Shown piece by piece: positions 42,465-51,188 of a stretch of 64,000 nt of DNA (within the stretch, counting starts at the first letter, position 1; each line of letters starts with the position of its first letter). The notes under the pieces were generated by a model, which was not told the origin of the DNA, did not search any database, and worked only from the letters and a program-made list of their open reading frames with translations. The DNA is from Paenibacillus_AM sp052180255 (GTDB lineage Bacteria; Bacillota; Bacilli; Paenibacillales; NBRC-103111): assembly GCF_052180255.1 (NCBI RefSeq), contig NZ_CP197466.1, forward strand, positions 2,294,001-2,358,000. The letters are read 5' to 3'. The position numbers and the translations under genes were made by a program.

Positions 42465-43673
42465 ATGAATCTAAATGAATTGGAATATTTAAGTAAAGCA
42501 CTGGCCAAATTCACAAGTGCTTCTGTCAGACTTTACCTAAAAGAAAAACAAGTCTATTACTACTCCATATATCCCATGAACCCGGATCCTTTTCTGCTTT
42601 ATGAGAAAGATATGCTGCAGTCTGAGCATACTGCCGGTATCCTTACTACCGACTTGTTTCAATTTTATAGTTATGTTTCTTTAGATGATGATTATCGAAT
42701 TGTGATAGGTCCAACTTCCATTTTAACGAAAGACAAAAATAAATTGGATAATCTTTTGTTCTTATTGGATGTAAAAGAAAAATATCATGAAGAATATATT
42801 GGTAAACTGAAGTGCGCCCCCTCTATTTCTGCGGAACGTATGGGATGGCTAATTTCCTTTATTGCTTCCACTATCAATAACAGTCCTCTTTTTGTAGAGG
42901 ACGTATTTGTTGAAACAAAAACAGAGAATCATCAAGAAGATATTATGAATAACAGTATGAAGAATACACTTATTTTTTCGGATGAAGAAGAATCCGATAC
43001 TTTTGTTATCGATAACTATCAAAATGAAAAAATGCTATTGTTCTATATAAAAAATGGTCAGCCCGAAGCTTTAAAAGAATTATTCAGTGCCTTTCCAAAA
43101 TTAAAGGCCGGAACAATGGCCAATGACACCTTGCGCCAACTTAAGAACATGGGGATTTGTAGTGCTGCCATGGCTTCCCGGGCCGCAATCGAAGGAGGAT
43201 TAAATGTCCAGACTGCATTCCATTTATCCGATTTGTATATTCAAAAGTTGGAAATGGTTCATAATCCTGCCTCCATATACCCATTAATCATGCAAATATT
43301 ATTAGATTTTGCCGAACGTACAAAACAGGTAAAATATAATTACGACAGCTCTTCTAAATTATTTTTACAATGTGCAAATTATGTTTCCACAAACTTGTTT
43401 AACAATATCAAGATTGAAGAAATCGCTGCTGAATTCGGAATATCACGCTCCCGTTTGAGTAATCTGTTTCATAAACAAACCGGTATCACCTTAACGCAAT
43501 ATATTTTGCAAGAAAAAGTTTTAGAAGCCCAGCGCTTACTGCAGTTTACTGACAAAAGTATTGCTGAAATTGCATTTCATCTGGCTTTTTCCTCGCAAAG
43601 TCATTTTCAAACCGTTTTTAAAAAATATACCGGTATAACGCCAAACAGATTTCGGGACGCCAAATCAGATTGA
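42465..43673 (+). CDS. AraC-family transcriptional regulator
   Basis: A 402-residue regulator with a long N-terminal sensing region (about 1-290) of unknown fold and a C-terminal double helix-turn-helix (IKIEEIAAEFGISRSRLSNLFHKQTGITLTQYI and KSIAEIAFHLAFSSQSHFQTVFKKYTGITP). It resembles YesN/clostridial sugar regulators. It is divergent from the esterase/GH3 pair and probably activates it in response to a glycoside. The GAAAG sequence upstream is a weak ribosome binding site. Confidence 0.88.
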   Translation: MNLNELEYLSKALAKFTSASVRLYLKEKQVYYYSIYPMNPDPFLLYEKDMLQSEHTAGILTTDLFQFYSYVSLDDDYRIVIGPTSILTKDKNKLDNLLFLLDVKEKYHEEYIGKLKCAPSISAERMGWLISFIASTINNSPLFVEDVFVETKTENHQEDIMNNSMKNTLIFSDEEESDTFVIDNYQNEKMLLFYIKNGQPEALKELFSAFPKLKAGTMANDTLRQLKNMGICSAAMASRAAIEGGLNVQTAFHLSDLYIQKLEMVHNPASIYPLIMQILLDFAERTKQVKYNYDSSSKLFLQCANYVSTNLFNNIKIEEIAAEFGISRSRLSNLFHKQTGITLTQYILQEKVLEAQRLLQFTDKSIAEIAFHLAFSSQSHFQTVFKKYTGITPNRFRDAKSD

Positions 43674-43807
43674 TAATTTGCTTAGAATCTGACGTTTCAA
43701 GAACCGACAAAATAGTGGAAAACTAGACGCTACTTTGTTATGAAAAAGACGCTGGTTCCGTCCTTTAACCAACATATTTTCTTATCGAGCTTCTGTGTAA
43801 GAGTTCG

Positions 43808-44053
43808 TTATAGATGTATCCCCGTTCGTGGGGATACCCCTCTTATCTCGGGACGTTCTTCATAAATTTCATCGAGCGTCTTCGCCGTACGGCTTCCAGC
43901 AATACTGATCCCTCCAACTGGATAGTCCGATATCATCTTCCTAACCAACTCTTCTGCATGCTCCGAATTCTTGGCGAACACAATCCCTTCAAATTTATTA
44001 GCTACTTTTCTGCTTCGTAATTTCCGGTAGTAAAAGTGCACATAATATATCAT
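43808..44053 (-). CDS. Small unknown protein
   Basis: An 81-residue soluble protein (MIYYVHFYYRKLRSRK...) with a compact alpha/beta pattern (GIVFAKNSEHAEELVRKMISD). GGAGGAA precedes the ATG. The family is not recognised. The 3' end of the gene contains a TATCCCC/GGGGATA hairpin inside the reading frame. It lies between the AraC gene and the recombinase stump and may be element cargo. Confidence 0.5.
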   Translation of the reverse strand: MIYYVHFYYRKLRSRKVANKFEGIVFAKNSEHAEELVRKMISDYPVGGISIAGSRTAKTLDEIYEERPEIRGVSPRTGIHL

Positions 44054-44494
44054 AATTTCCTCCATATAATAGTTTGCGATAAACTTCTCACAAAAAAACC
44101 ACATATTGCTGATCTGGAGGTTACCGTGAACTAACTCACTAAAAAACTAACATTTTCAAATTTTGCCATTCAATTGTTGAGATTAAACAAAAAAAGACCC
44201 CCGCAGAGAGCCAAAAGTCAGCGAGAGCCGCGAATATTAAGCTTGCTTATATACCGAACTACCGGATACGGAACCTTGTGTCAGTACTTTGCCATACTGC
44301 GCCGCATCCCGCGATTTTACCGCCATAGCCCCTACTGCCCCATCGAGCCAATGAACTGACTGATACGGAGTTTGAAGGTCACCTCAACCCATTCAGGTTT
44401 TTTTACACCCATACGCCAATTCGTGTAACAAACAAAACCCAAACGCAAACTACGCCTTAGCTTCGACTTGATAGGTAAATGTGGCTCCAATAAG
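44054..44494. other. Gene-free stretch inside the hotspot
   Basis: Several short open frames are present, but none has a ribosome binding site or recognisable similarity. One minus-strand frame (PEWVEVTFKLRISQF) may be an old gene tail. Confidence 0.35.
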
Positions 44495-44541
44495 CTATTT
44501 CCTAATAAGCAACACACAGCACTCCACATGACTTGAGTGTC
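44495..44541 (-). pseudogene. rumA/rlmD-like 3'-end remnant, copy 4, abutting the recombinase
   Basis: The minus-strand frame reads HSSHVECCVLLIRK and stops at TAG 44497-44495. It begins about 13 bases after the recombinase stop codon, exactly where an attachment site would lie. Confidence 0.55.
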
Positions 44542-44553
44542 GGTCACTGTAAT

Positions 44554-45292
44554 TTAAGCCGTAAGAAGGGCGGTGACGGTAAACTTATAATGAATGTTTA
44601 CCGTTCCGTCCGCCTGTACTTCAAACTTATCAATAAACCTATGCACCATCTCAGGAGTCAGTTCTTCCAACTTCATGAACTGCTTGAGTTGATTCTTCAA
44701 TCGAACAATACTTTCCCCTGTACTTTTATTACCTTGTAGAGACTGTAAGCCTATTAATTGCTCTTGTAAGCTAGACAGTTCAGCATTGCTACTTTCCGTT
44801 GCTTCCTTATAATCTAATTCCGTAATCGTACCACTAGCCAACAGTCTAATTAACCCTGTCTTTTCTTCCTTCAACTTTTCAATACGTCTTTGCAATGTGT
44901 GCATTTGCTTCTCTGCTTGCTTTCTAGCTTGTAAAGTCTTTACTTCTAGCCGCCCCAAGACTTCCTTCTCATTGAGAGTTTCAGTCATGTTACGAATATC
45001 GGCTAAGATAACGCCTATGAGTTCTTTTTCCTTAACACTATGCTGACTGCAAACGTGCTTACCATGCTTGTAGTAGTTGCCGCATACATAACCATTACGA
45101 TAATGAACGTACCATAGAGCCTTTCCACAATCAGCACAGAAGAGATAGTTAGTAAACATGTGCTTTTTAGCCTTGGGCTTTGCTTGTTGTCGCTTTCGCC
45201 CCTCCATGTACTGTTGAACAGCTTCAAAGTCTTCTCTTGTAATTATAGCTTGGTGGGCGTTTTCAGTAACGATTTGCTTTTCCCTTGGTGTT
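44554..45292 (-). pseudogene. Large serine recombinase, C-terminal stump
   Basis: About 245 codons remain of a large serine recombinase. They cover the end of the recombinase domain (QAIITREDFEAVQQYMEGR), the zinc beta-ribbon (CADCGKALW, then C10x-type CGNYYKHGKHVC), the long coiled coil (EKQMHTLQRRIEKLKEEK) and the C-terminal beta segment. The catalytic resolvase domain and start codon are gone, and an in-frame TAA lies upstream. It cannot catalyse integration by itself. It sits directly beside a methyltransferase-end remnant, consistent with one end of an element. Confidence 0.85.
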
Positions 45293-45381
45293 TAATATTC
45301 ATTACTTAGCTAAAAAGCAAATGAGTGAAATTTTTAATCGTGCTATAATTAGAGTAATGTGAATACAGGGAGGTAATTCTA

Positions 45382-45441
45382 ATGAAATTATATCTAACTA
45401 AATGTGTTGCTGAAGCCAAAAGTAAGGTGATTAATAACTGA
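45382..45441 (+). CDS. Short ORF upstream of the APH remnant
   Basis: A 19-residue frame (MKLYLTKCVAEAKSKVINN) with GGGAGG at good spacing. It replaces the normal beginning of the phosphotransferase, so it is probably the 5' end of another gene joined by rearrangement. Confidence 0.3.
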   Translation: MKLYLTKCVAEAKSKVINN

Positions 45442-45454
45442 TAGAGGTGTATAA

Positions 45455-46291
45455 TGGTCAAAATTAGAAATCAGACCTGTTAAAAATGGTGGAAATGACA
45501 ATAGAACGTTTCACTTGGGAGACGATATGAGTGTAAGGTTACCAAGTGCTGAAGATTATGTTCCACAAGTGGAGAAAGAACAAAAGTGGTTACCAAAATT
45601 ATCAAAAGAACTTTCTTTACCAATATCAACACCTTTAGCAAAAGGGAATCCTAGTAAGGAATACCCGTTCCCATGGACTGTCAACAAGTGGGTAGAGGGA
45701 GAGACATTAAATCTAAAAAATATTAATGATCTTAGCCAACTTGCAAAAGACTTGGGGACATTTTTAAATGAATTACAATCTATTGATGCTAGTGGTGGTC
45801 CTTTAGCAGGGAAACATAATTTTTATAGAGGTGGAAATGTTGCAGTATACGATCAAGAGACCAGAGATGCAATCGAACAGAATAAAGATATACTAAACGT
45901 TTCATTATTGAATGAAATCTGGGAACTTGCTTTAGATTCGAAATGGGCTGCAAATCCAGTTTGGGTTCATGGTGATATTGCACCAGGTAATATTCTAGTT
46001 AAAGATGGAAAGCTTTCTGCTATTATTGATTTCGGAATTTTAGGAATTGGGGACCCTTCTTGTGATGCTGCTATGGCATGGACATTTTTTGATGATACAA
46101 GTAGAAAGGTATTCAAGAATACATTGAATATGGATGAGGGCACTTGGAATCGTGCAAGAGGATGGGCTTTATGGAAGGCTTTAATCACTTACAATTGGAA
46201 TAGAAACACTAACAAAGTAATAGCAGAAGAATCATATAATATTATTAAAATAATCGAACAGGACTATGAATTAGAGAAAAATCTTAAATAA
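45455..46291 (+). pseudogene. Aminoglycoside phosphotransferase, 5'-truncated
   Basis: The frame keeps most of an APH-family kinase: the ATP-site strand region GGNDNRTFHLGDD, VNKWVEGETL, the catalytic WVHGDIAPGNILV and metal-binding IIDFGILGIGDP. Homologues begin about 20 residues earlier. Here the matching frame starts at WSKLEIRPV directly after an in-frame TAA, with no start codon and no ribosome binding site. A weak TTG (45515) or ATG (45527) start would drop part of the nucleotide loop. It is probably inactive. Confidence 0.75.
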
Positions 46292-46396
46292 ACTTAATTA
46301 AAAGTAGTGGAACCGTTTATCTTGCCCTGACGGTACCCCTATTTAAAGTAGTTTTGTTAAGCTAACGCAGAACGATAGTTCATCGGGTAAAAGAAA

Positions 46397-46530
46397 AAGA
46401 GGGGCTAATTACCCCTCTTTACTATTTCCGCCAATACATCTCAACTATTAGTCTTTCCTGACCAACAGTGAGCAGCACTCCACATGCACCGTATACGGAA
46501 ACAATGTACCAACAAACCTACATCGTTTTG
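46397..46530 (-). pseudogene. rumA/rlmD-like 3'-end remnant, copy 5, with terminator
   Basis: The minus-strand frame reads LFPYTVHVECCSLLVRKD and ends at TAA 46450-46448. A terminator-like GAGGGG/CCCCTC hairpin follows. About 100 bp match 36974-37086 with small indels, in the same orientation, so these two copies bound roughly 9.4 kb. Confidence 0.6.
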
Positions 46531-46550
46531 TGTTCACAACGTGTTTACGG

Positions 46551-47087
46551 CTACATCTCAGGTTGAACACTCTTCATTAATGACTTGATTTGCTCTGTAT
46601 TCGTAAATTCCCCTGGGATGAATTGTTTCACTACTCCTTGAGCAGTTACAAGTACAGTAGCAGGGAGACCTTTCACCTGAAACGCTGCTGCAGAATCACC
46701 ACTTGGATCGGTCATTATAGGAAAAGGAAGCTGATGCGTCCGGGAAAATTCCATAATCGTTCCCTTCGACTCCCCAACGTTGACTGCCAAGACTTCGATT
46801 CCATCCATACCTGACTCGTAAGCTTCTTTAAGCAGGGACATTTCGCTTACGCACGATCCGCACCATGACCCCCAAAAATTGAGGAGAACCCCTTTGCCTT
46901 TATAATCTGATAGGTTTACCGCTCTACCATTCATATCTGTTACACGGATATCTGGAGCTAATTGACCTACGTGAATGGATGTGTCTGAATGTCTGACGCT
47001 AGTCGTAATGAGTGTGTAAGTCAAAGCGATTAGGATGATCCCGCATATACCCCAGTTTCTCCACCGCTGACTTTTTGTCCGACTCAA
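46551..47087 (-). CDS. ResA/TlpA-like membrane thioredoxin
   Basis: A 178-residue thiol-disulfide protein with an N-terminal anchor (residues 10-28) and a thioredoxin domain with active site WCGSC (C76, C79) and cis-proline loop GLPATVLV. It works outside the membrane, reducing disulfides in metal-site or cytochrome assembly. Its ATG overlaps the stop of the upstream ABC ATPase gene (ATGA), so it belongs to the nos-like operon and probably keeps the copper-site cysteines reduced. Confidence 0.87.
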   Translation of the reverse strand: MSRTKSQRWRNWGICGIILIALTYTLITTSVRHSDTSIHVGQLAPDIRVTDMNGRAVNLSDYKGKGVLLNFWGSWCGSCVSEMSLLKEAYESGMDGIEVLAVNVGESKGTIMEFSRTHQLPFPIMTDPSGDSAAAFQVKGLPATVLVTAQGVVKQFIPGEFTNTEQIKSLMKSVQPEM

Positions 47088-47842
47088 AGGGTTTTCTCCA
47101 TTTCTGACTTTGCATCAGCATGTAGACCGAACAGACGATTAAAAGCACCTTGCAAGCCTTGGCTGCCATACTTTTGATAAAAAGTATTCACATCGCCTTC
47201 TTCCATAATTCGGCCTTCCTTTAAAAAGACGACCTGATCGGCAACTGCCTCTGCAATTTGAAGTTGATGAGTTGAGAAAATGACAGCATGTCCCTCTTGC
47301 TTAGCGGAACGGACCAGAGATATGAAAGATTCGAGCCAATATGGATCTAAGCCGTTTGTTGGTTCATCCATAATAAGTAATGGAGGTTTTGTTAGCAGGG
47401 CTTGAGCAAACAATAAACGCTGACGCATTCCTTTGGAGAAGGAAGAGACAGATTTGGATTTCACTTCATATAGTCCAACGATACGAAGTGTCTCCCTGAC
47501 TCTATCCTTGGAAACTTTGCGTAACGACGCCCAGAACGTTAAAGTCTCTTCAGCTGATAACCCTTGACCAAACAAATAGTCATCTGGCATATAACCGATT
47601 TGTTCGGCGTAACTTCGGCGATTCTGCTTCCAGCTGACCCCATTGACTTCAATGAAACCGCTTGTTGGCTGTAGAATGCCGGCAATCATACGAAGAATGG
47701 TGCTTTTTCCAGCGCCGTTGCCACCGCATAGTGCAAGCACTTGTCCTTGACATATCTTTAGATCAACCGAATGGATGATCTGCTGTTTTTCAATACGTTT
47801 CGTGACTTCCTTCAGCTGCAAGATTGGGATTGGCTTATCCAC
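47084..47842 (-). CDS. nosF: NosF-like ABC transporter ATPase
   Basis: A 252-residue ATPase with Walker A GGNGAGKST, signature SFSKGMRQRLLFA, Walker B LLIMDEPTNGLDP and the H-loop STHQLQ. In denitrifiers NosF, with NosY and NosD, supports assembly of the copper-sulfide centre of N2O reductase. The start is probably the GTG at 47842, after GGGAGAGGGGG, overlapping the nosY stop by 8 bases. Confidence 0.85.
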   Translation of the reverse strand: MDKPIPILQLKEVTKRIEKQQIIHSVDLKICQGQVLALCGGNGAGKSTILRMIAGILQPTSGFIEVNGVSWKQNRRSYAEQIGYMPDDYLFGQGLSAEETLTFWASLRKVSKDRVRETLRIVGLYEVKSKSVSSFSKGMRQRLLFAQALLTKPPLLIMDEPTNGLDPYWLESFISLVRSAKQEGHAVIFSTHQLQIAEAVADQVVFLKEGRIMEEGDVNTFYQKYGSQGLQGAFNRLFGLHADAKSEMEKTL

Positions 47843-48653
47843 GGGAACGCCCCCTCTCCCAGACCCAATAGGCAAGCCCAATAGCAGCTCCTATCCATAT
47901 GAAACAGACCGCCAAAAAGCTCCAAATTCCCAAAGGCCCATTCATCCAACGGATCCATTCATAGTATTCCGGTCCCAGTGCCGCACCTCCACCGAGCTTC
48001 ACAACAACGAATAGTCGAACCAGCTCTGCTGGATTGATCATCGTCAGTGCTGCTAACAACGGCTTAATCCACATATAAGGTAACAAGCCAAGCACGGCAA
48101 TCAGGAGTGTTGGCCATCCAATAATGGTGAAAAACCAGATTGCAACACCGACTGTCAAAGCCTGCCATCGATTTCGTGCCCATGTGCCAATACAAATAGC
48201 AACGGCAAGAAACAAGACAATAAGTCCACCTGAGAACACGATAAACAAACCGAAGGTTTGGAAATCAAGCCCTTTTCCCGATAAAGCTCCTACAATGCTG
48301 GTAACTCCATAACCAAAGGCAATAATAGTCAATAGCACGGTTGCTAATCCAGCATATTTTCCTAATATAAAAGATAAGGTACGAATCGGATAAGTCGAAA
48401 GCAGCTGCCAGCTTCCCTCTTCCTTCTCTGCTGTTAAGGAGAAAGAACCGATTAACAAAGTCATTAATGGCAGCAAATATAAGATGAAATTCAACATTGT
48501 AGCTGTTGCGCTTGAAAAGCCTGTAATAAAGTTCTGCGAATTAATCAGCAGTAAGGACATGCTGAAGACGGTGAACAAAATCATGAAGGAGTATGACCAC
48601 GGGTTACGAAACCCTAGTCTAACTTCTCTTAGCGCAATATGGAGCAGGTTCAT
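47835..48653 (-). CDS. nosY: NosY-like ABC transporter permease
   Basis: A 272-residue permease with six hydrophobic segments. It opens MNLLHIALREVRLGFRNPWSY and has the loop SFSLTAEKEEGSWQLLSTYPIRT typical of NosY/ABC2 permeases. It is the membrane partner of the ATPase encoded downstream. Its ATG overlaps the nosL stop by 4 bases. Confidence 0.87.
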   Translation of the reverse strand: MNLLHIALREVRLGFRNPWSYSFMILFTVFSMSLLLINSQNFITGFSSATATMLNFILYLLPLMTLLIGSFSLTAEKEEGSWQLLSTYPIRTLSFILGKYAGLATVLLTIIAFGYGVTSIVGALSGKGLDFQTFGLFIVFSGGLIVLFLAVAICIGTWARNRWQALTVGVAIWFFTIIGWPTLLIAVLGLLPYMWIKPLLAALTMINPAELVRLFVVVKLGGGAALGPEYYEWIRWMNGPLGIWSFLAVCFIWIGAAIGLAYWVWERGRSRG

Positions 48654-49228
48654 TGTCCATGAGTTCCTTTATTGTCAGTTCCTTTATTGTCATTTCCCAT
48701 CTTCATTTTGTCACCAGATTCGGTGTGTGCATTATTGTCGTGATGCCCGTTCATATCCATCATTTTTCCTTTAGCACGTTCCCAAGTATGATTTTTCAGC
48801 TCAGCTGCAGTCATCAACTTTCCTTTCTTTTGCTCGTCCATGAATTTTTGTGCAGATTGCTTATCTTTAAATGAATAGATTCCATATGCCATCGGAGTTT
48901 TAAATGAAGCATCATACACGTATTGCGCCTTTTGATAATCAATCCAATCTTTCGTGTTGTAATCTCTAACGAATTGAGCTTCTACCTTATCTATTCCATT
49001 TTTACCAATCCATTCATTCATACAACCAATATCATCAAACTTGTAGTTTTTTCCCTCTTTTGATGTCAGCTGTACAGCGAAACCCTCGTCTTTGACCTGC
49101 ATATTACAAATTGCGCATTTATCAGTAGCTTCATTAACCGGTACAGCTGTATATTTTTCCTTCCCACAGCCAGTTAATAATAGGAATGTCACCATCATCG
49201 AAATTACAATAAATAAGTATTTTTTCAT
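48650..49228 (-). CDS. nosL: NosL-like copper-binding lipoprotein
   Basis: A 192-residue lipoprotein: lipobox LLTGC, then the NosL copper site region CAICNMQV and the domain DDIGCMNEWI, YNTKDWIDYQKAQYVYD, TPMAYGIYSF. It ends in a Met/His/Gly-rich tail (MMDMNGHHDNNAH, KMKMGNDNKG) that could hold extra copper. NosL delivers Cu(I) during N2O reductase maturation. It is translationally coupled to nosD (4-base overlap). Confidence 0.9.
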   Translation of the reverse strand: MKKYLFIVISMMVTFLLLTGCGKEKYTAVPVNEATDKCAICNMQVKDEGFAVQLTSKEGKNYKFDDIGCMNEWIGKNGIDKVEAQFVRDYNTKDWIDYQKAQYVYDASFKTPMAYGIYSFKDKQSAQKFMDEQKKGKLMTAAELKNHTWERAKGKMMDMNGHHDNNAHTESGDKMKMGNDNKGTDNKGTHGQ

Positions 49229-50601
49229 TTTCTTTTTACCCCCATAAAAGTCATTATTATTATTGAAAATACGAGAAGCATAAGCCCTAACAGCCAAACG
49301 CTCGTATCATCCTTGCTCTTTGTTCCCACAATTGTTTCTAAATGTTCTGGATTCAATAACGGAGCGGTATCTGTCGTCCATTCCGCTTTTCCCGCTGTAT
49401 ACATACTTTCCAGGAACTGCATGCCCGGCGATTGAAAGAACAACTGAAAGGCTGGTGTGGCTGATGTTAATCGCTGGAAAAATGGATTCATAGCATAGGC
49501 CATGTCGCTTATTCCATCGCCATTCAAATCAATGCCGTGGAAATTATCCCAATAATTTTGCTCAAATTGATTATTCGTGCTCTCATTCGCTTCCGCTGGG
49601 ATTACGTTCCCTACAAAACGATTATTCATAAACTGATTCTGGTTGGATTCGAGAAACTGAATGCCTACGAAATTTTGATTGACTTCATTCTGTTCGAATT
49701 TATTCTTATGAGATTGCTCAATATATAGGCCGACCCGATTTCCCTCCACTTTATTGTTGATAATGCGTGAGGTCTGAACGTCGAACAGCAGTAAGCCTTG
49801 TGAATTGACATTTTCGCTTTGCTTAGAAAAAGTATTGCCTGTTACCTCGGCATCTTGGACACCCATGATCATGGCACCCGTAACATTGAATTCGCCGTAA
49901 TTGCCTCGAACGACCGTTTCATTCGTATACATACAATGAATACCATAACGGGAATGATCAATCTTGTTATTCTCAATGTGATTACGGTTACTATTTTCCA
50001 AATATATGCCATCATTCATCTGAGAAATTTGGTTGTTATGTATGCGGTTCTCATGCGAATTGTAAAGATCGATCCCATTTCTTTTTTCCGAAAGCATTTC
50101 TTGCTGCTGAACTGCATTACTTTGCCCCGACCGGATACTTGTATTGGATATTTCGTGCTTCCCACTATCCCGAAGGACGATACCAAAAGAGCGAGTATGG
50201 ATCGTTAACGAATCTAAAACGGCTTGATTCCCAGTTACTAACACAGCAGGAGATTCTTCTTCCGAAGGCTGAATAATGGTAATATTCCGTAGACTCACAT
50301 TGTCCGATGCGATTTGAATGACCGGAACGTTATCTTCATGACCAGTAATTTCAACGGATCCTTTTCCTTGAATGGAAATGGCTTTATTCACAATGAGTGG
50401 GCCTTGGTAACTTCCTTCTTGTAAAATCAGCGTATCCCCTTCTGAAGTTCGATCTACCAACTCCTGAAGCTCGCTGCTTGATCTGGTTGGTTGTGCATTC
50501 ACTGTGTGTGGCTTTAACAGACTTAACCCCAATATCAAGATCATTACAATCAAACAAGTTGTTGGTATAAGGCCAATCCGCGACTTGGGTATAGTCCTCA
50601 T
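49225..50601 (-). CDS. nosD: NosD-like parallel beta-helix (CASH) protein
   Basis: A 458-residue exported protein with an N-terminal signal/anchor (residues 12-30), a right-handed beta-helix of CASH repeats rich in N-N-x-I/V steps (NRIHNNQISQMNDGIYLENSNRNHIENNKI), and a C-terminal anchor (LLGLMLLVFSIIIMTFMG). NosD works with NosFY in supplying sulfur to the copper centre. Overlaps with both neighbours are 4 bases. Confidence 0.9.
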   Translation of the reverse strand: MRTIPKSRIGLIPTTCLIVMILILGLSLLKPHTVNAQPTRSSSELQELVDRTSEGDTLILQEGSYQGPLIVNKAISIQGKGSVEITGHEDNVPVIQIASDNVSLRNITIIQPSEEESPAVLVTGNQAVLDSLTIHTRSFGIVLRDSGKHEISNTSIRSGQSNAVQQQEMLSEKRNGIDLYNSHENRIHNNQISQMNDGIYLENSNRNHIENNKIDHSRYGIHCMYTNETVVRGNYGEFNVTGAMIMGVQDAEVTGNTFSKQSENVNSQGLLLFDVQTSRIINNKVEGNRVGLYIEQSHKNKFEQNEVNQNFVGIQFLESNQNQFMNNRFVGNVIPAEANESTNNQFEQNYWDNFHGIDLNGDGISDMAYAMNPFFQRLTSATPAFQLFFQSPGMQFLESMYTAGKAEWTTDTAPLLNPEHLETIVGTKSKDDTSVWLLGLMLLVFSIIIMTFMGVKRK

Positions 50602-50981
50602 GATACTTGCAGCTCTTTCTTCTTGGTGATGTGCAGTTCCTCTTGATAGAGATGAATGTAAACCGAATATGTACCTGGCTTCTCAAACATTTTTTCTACT
50701 TCATAACGTCCCTTTCCTACCGATTGCGCAGCTTTCAAGTCCGGTTTGACACTGCGATCCGATGTTCGAATATCAAACTGTACATCAGCCCCCTTTTCTG
50801 TTACTAGACCCGAGATATTAGCGATCAGCTTTACTTTTTGCCCAACCTGTATAGCTGCTGGTTCTGTGGTAAATTCAACCTTAACCTTGGCCGGATCTTG
50901 CCCTTGTGGTGTGGAAGAACATGCAGGTACCATCATAAGCAATAATCCCGCAAGAATAATTGAAAATATGGTTTTTCTCAT
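50598..50981 (-). CDS. YtkA/FixH-like lipoprotein
   Basis: A 127-residue lipoprotein (lipobox VPACS) with an immunoglobulin-like YtkA domain: VEFTTEPAAIQVGQKVKLIANI, then GRYEVEKMFEKPGTYSVYIHL. Such proteins occur with copper and cytochrome assembly genes. AAGGAG precedes the ATG at 50981. It is the first gene of the six-gene overlapping unit ytkA-nosD-nosL-nosY-nosF-resA, where one would expect nosZ or a cytochrome. Confidence 0.8.
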   Translation of the reverse strand: MRKTIFSIILAGLLLMMVPACSSTPQGQDPAKVKVEFTTEPAAIQVGQKVKLIANISGLVTEKGADVQFDIRTSDRSVKPDLKAAQSVGKGRYEVEKMFEKPGTYSVYIHLYQEELHITKKKELQVS

Positions 50982-51127
50982 GCTACTACTCCTTCCCTTA
51001 CAAATTCCAATATTTATTTTACGCATTATCTCCTCGATTTCTATCACCCGAAAGGGCTATTAAGGTTAACATCATGTGAATATATTGGGAACATTAATTG
51101 AATTTAGTTAAAAATCTCTTCATACAA

Positions 51128-51155
51128 CAAAAAAAGCAGCTTCATTCCGCTGCTT
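51128..51155 (-). terminator. Terminator after the HAD gene
   Basis: AAGCAGC (51134-51140) pairs with GCTGCTT (51149-51155), and a T-run follows on the minus strand. Confidence 0.82.
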
Positions 51156-51188
51156 CTACTAGATTCATCGTTCCACTCTCCTCTTTTT

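Noticed and set aside
44332..44547. Minus-strand ORF of 71 codons before the recombinase stump
   Set aside because: It starts inside the methyltransferase-end remnant in another frame and shows no ribosome binding site or family signature.
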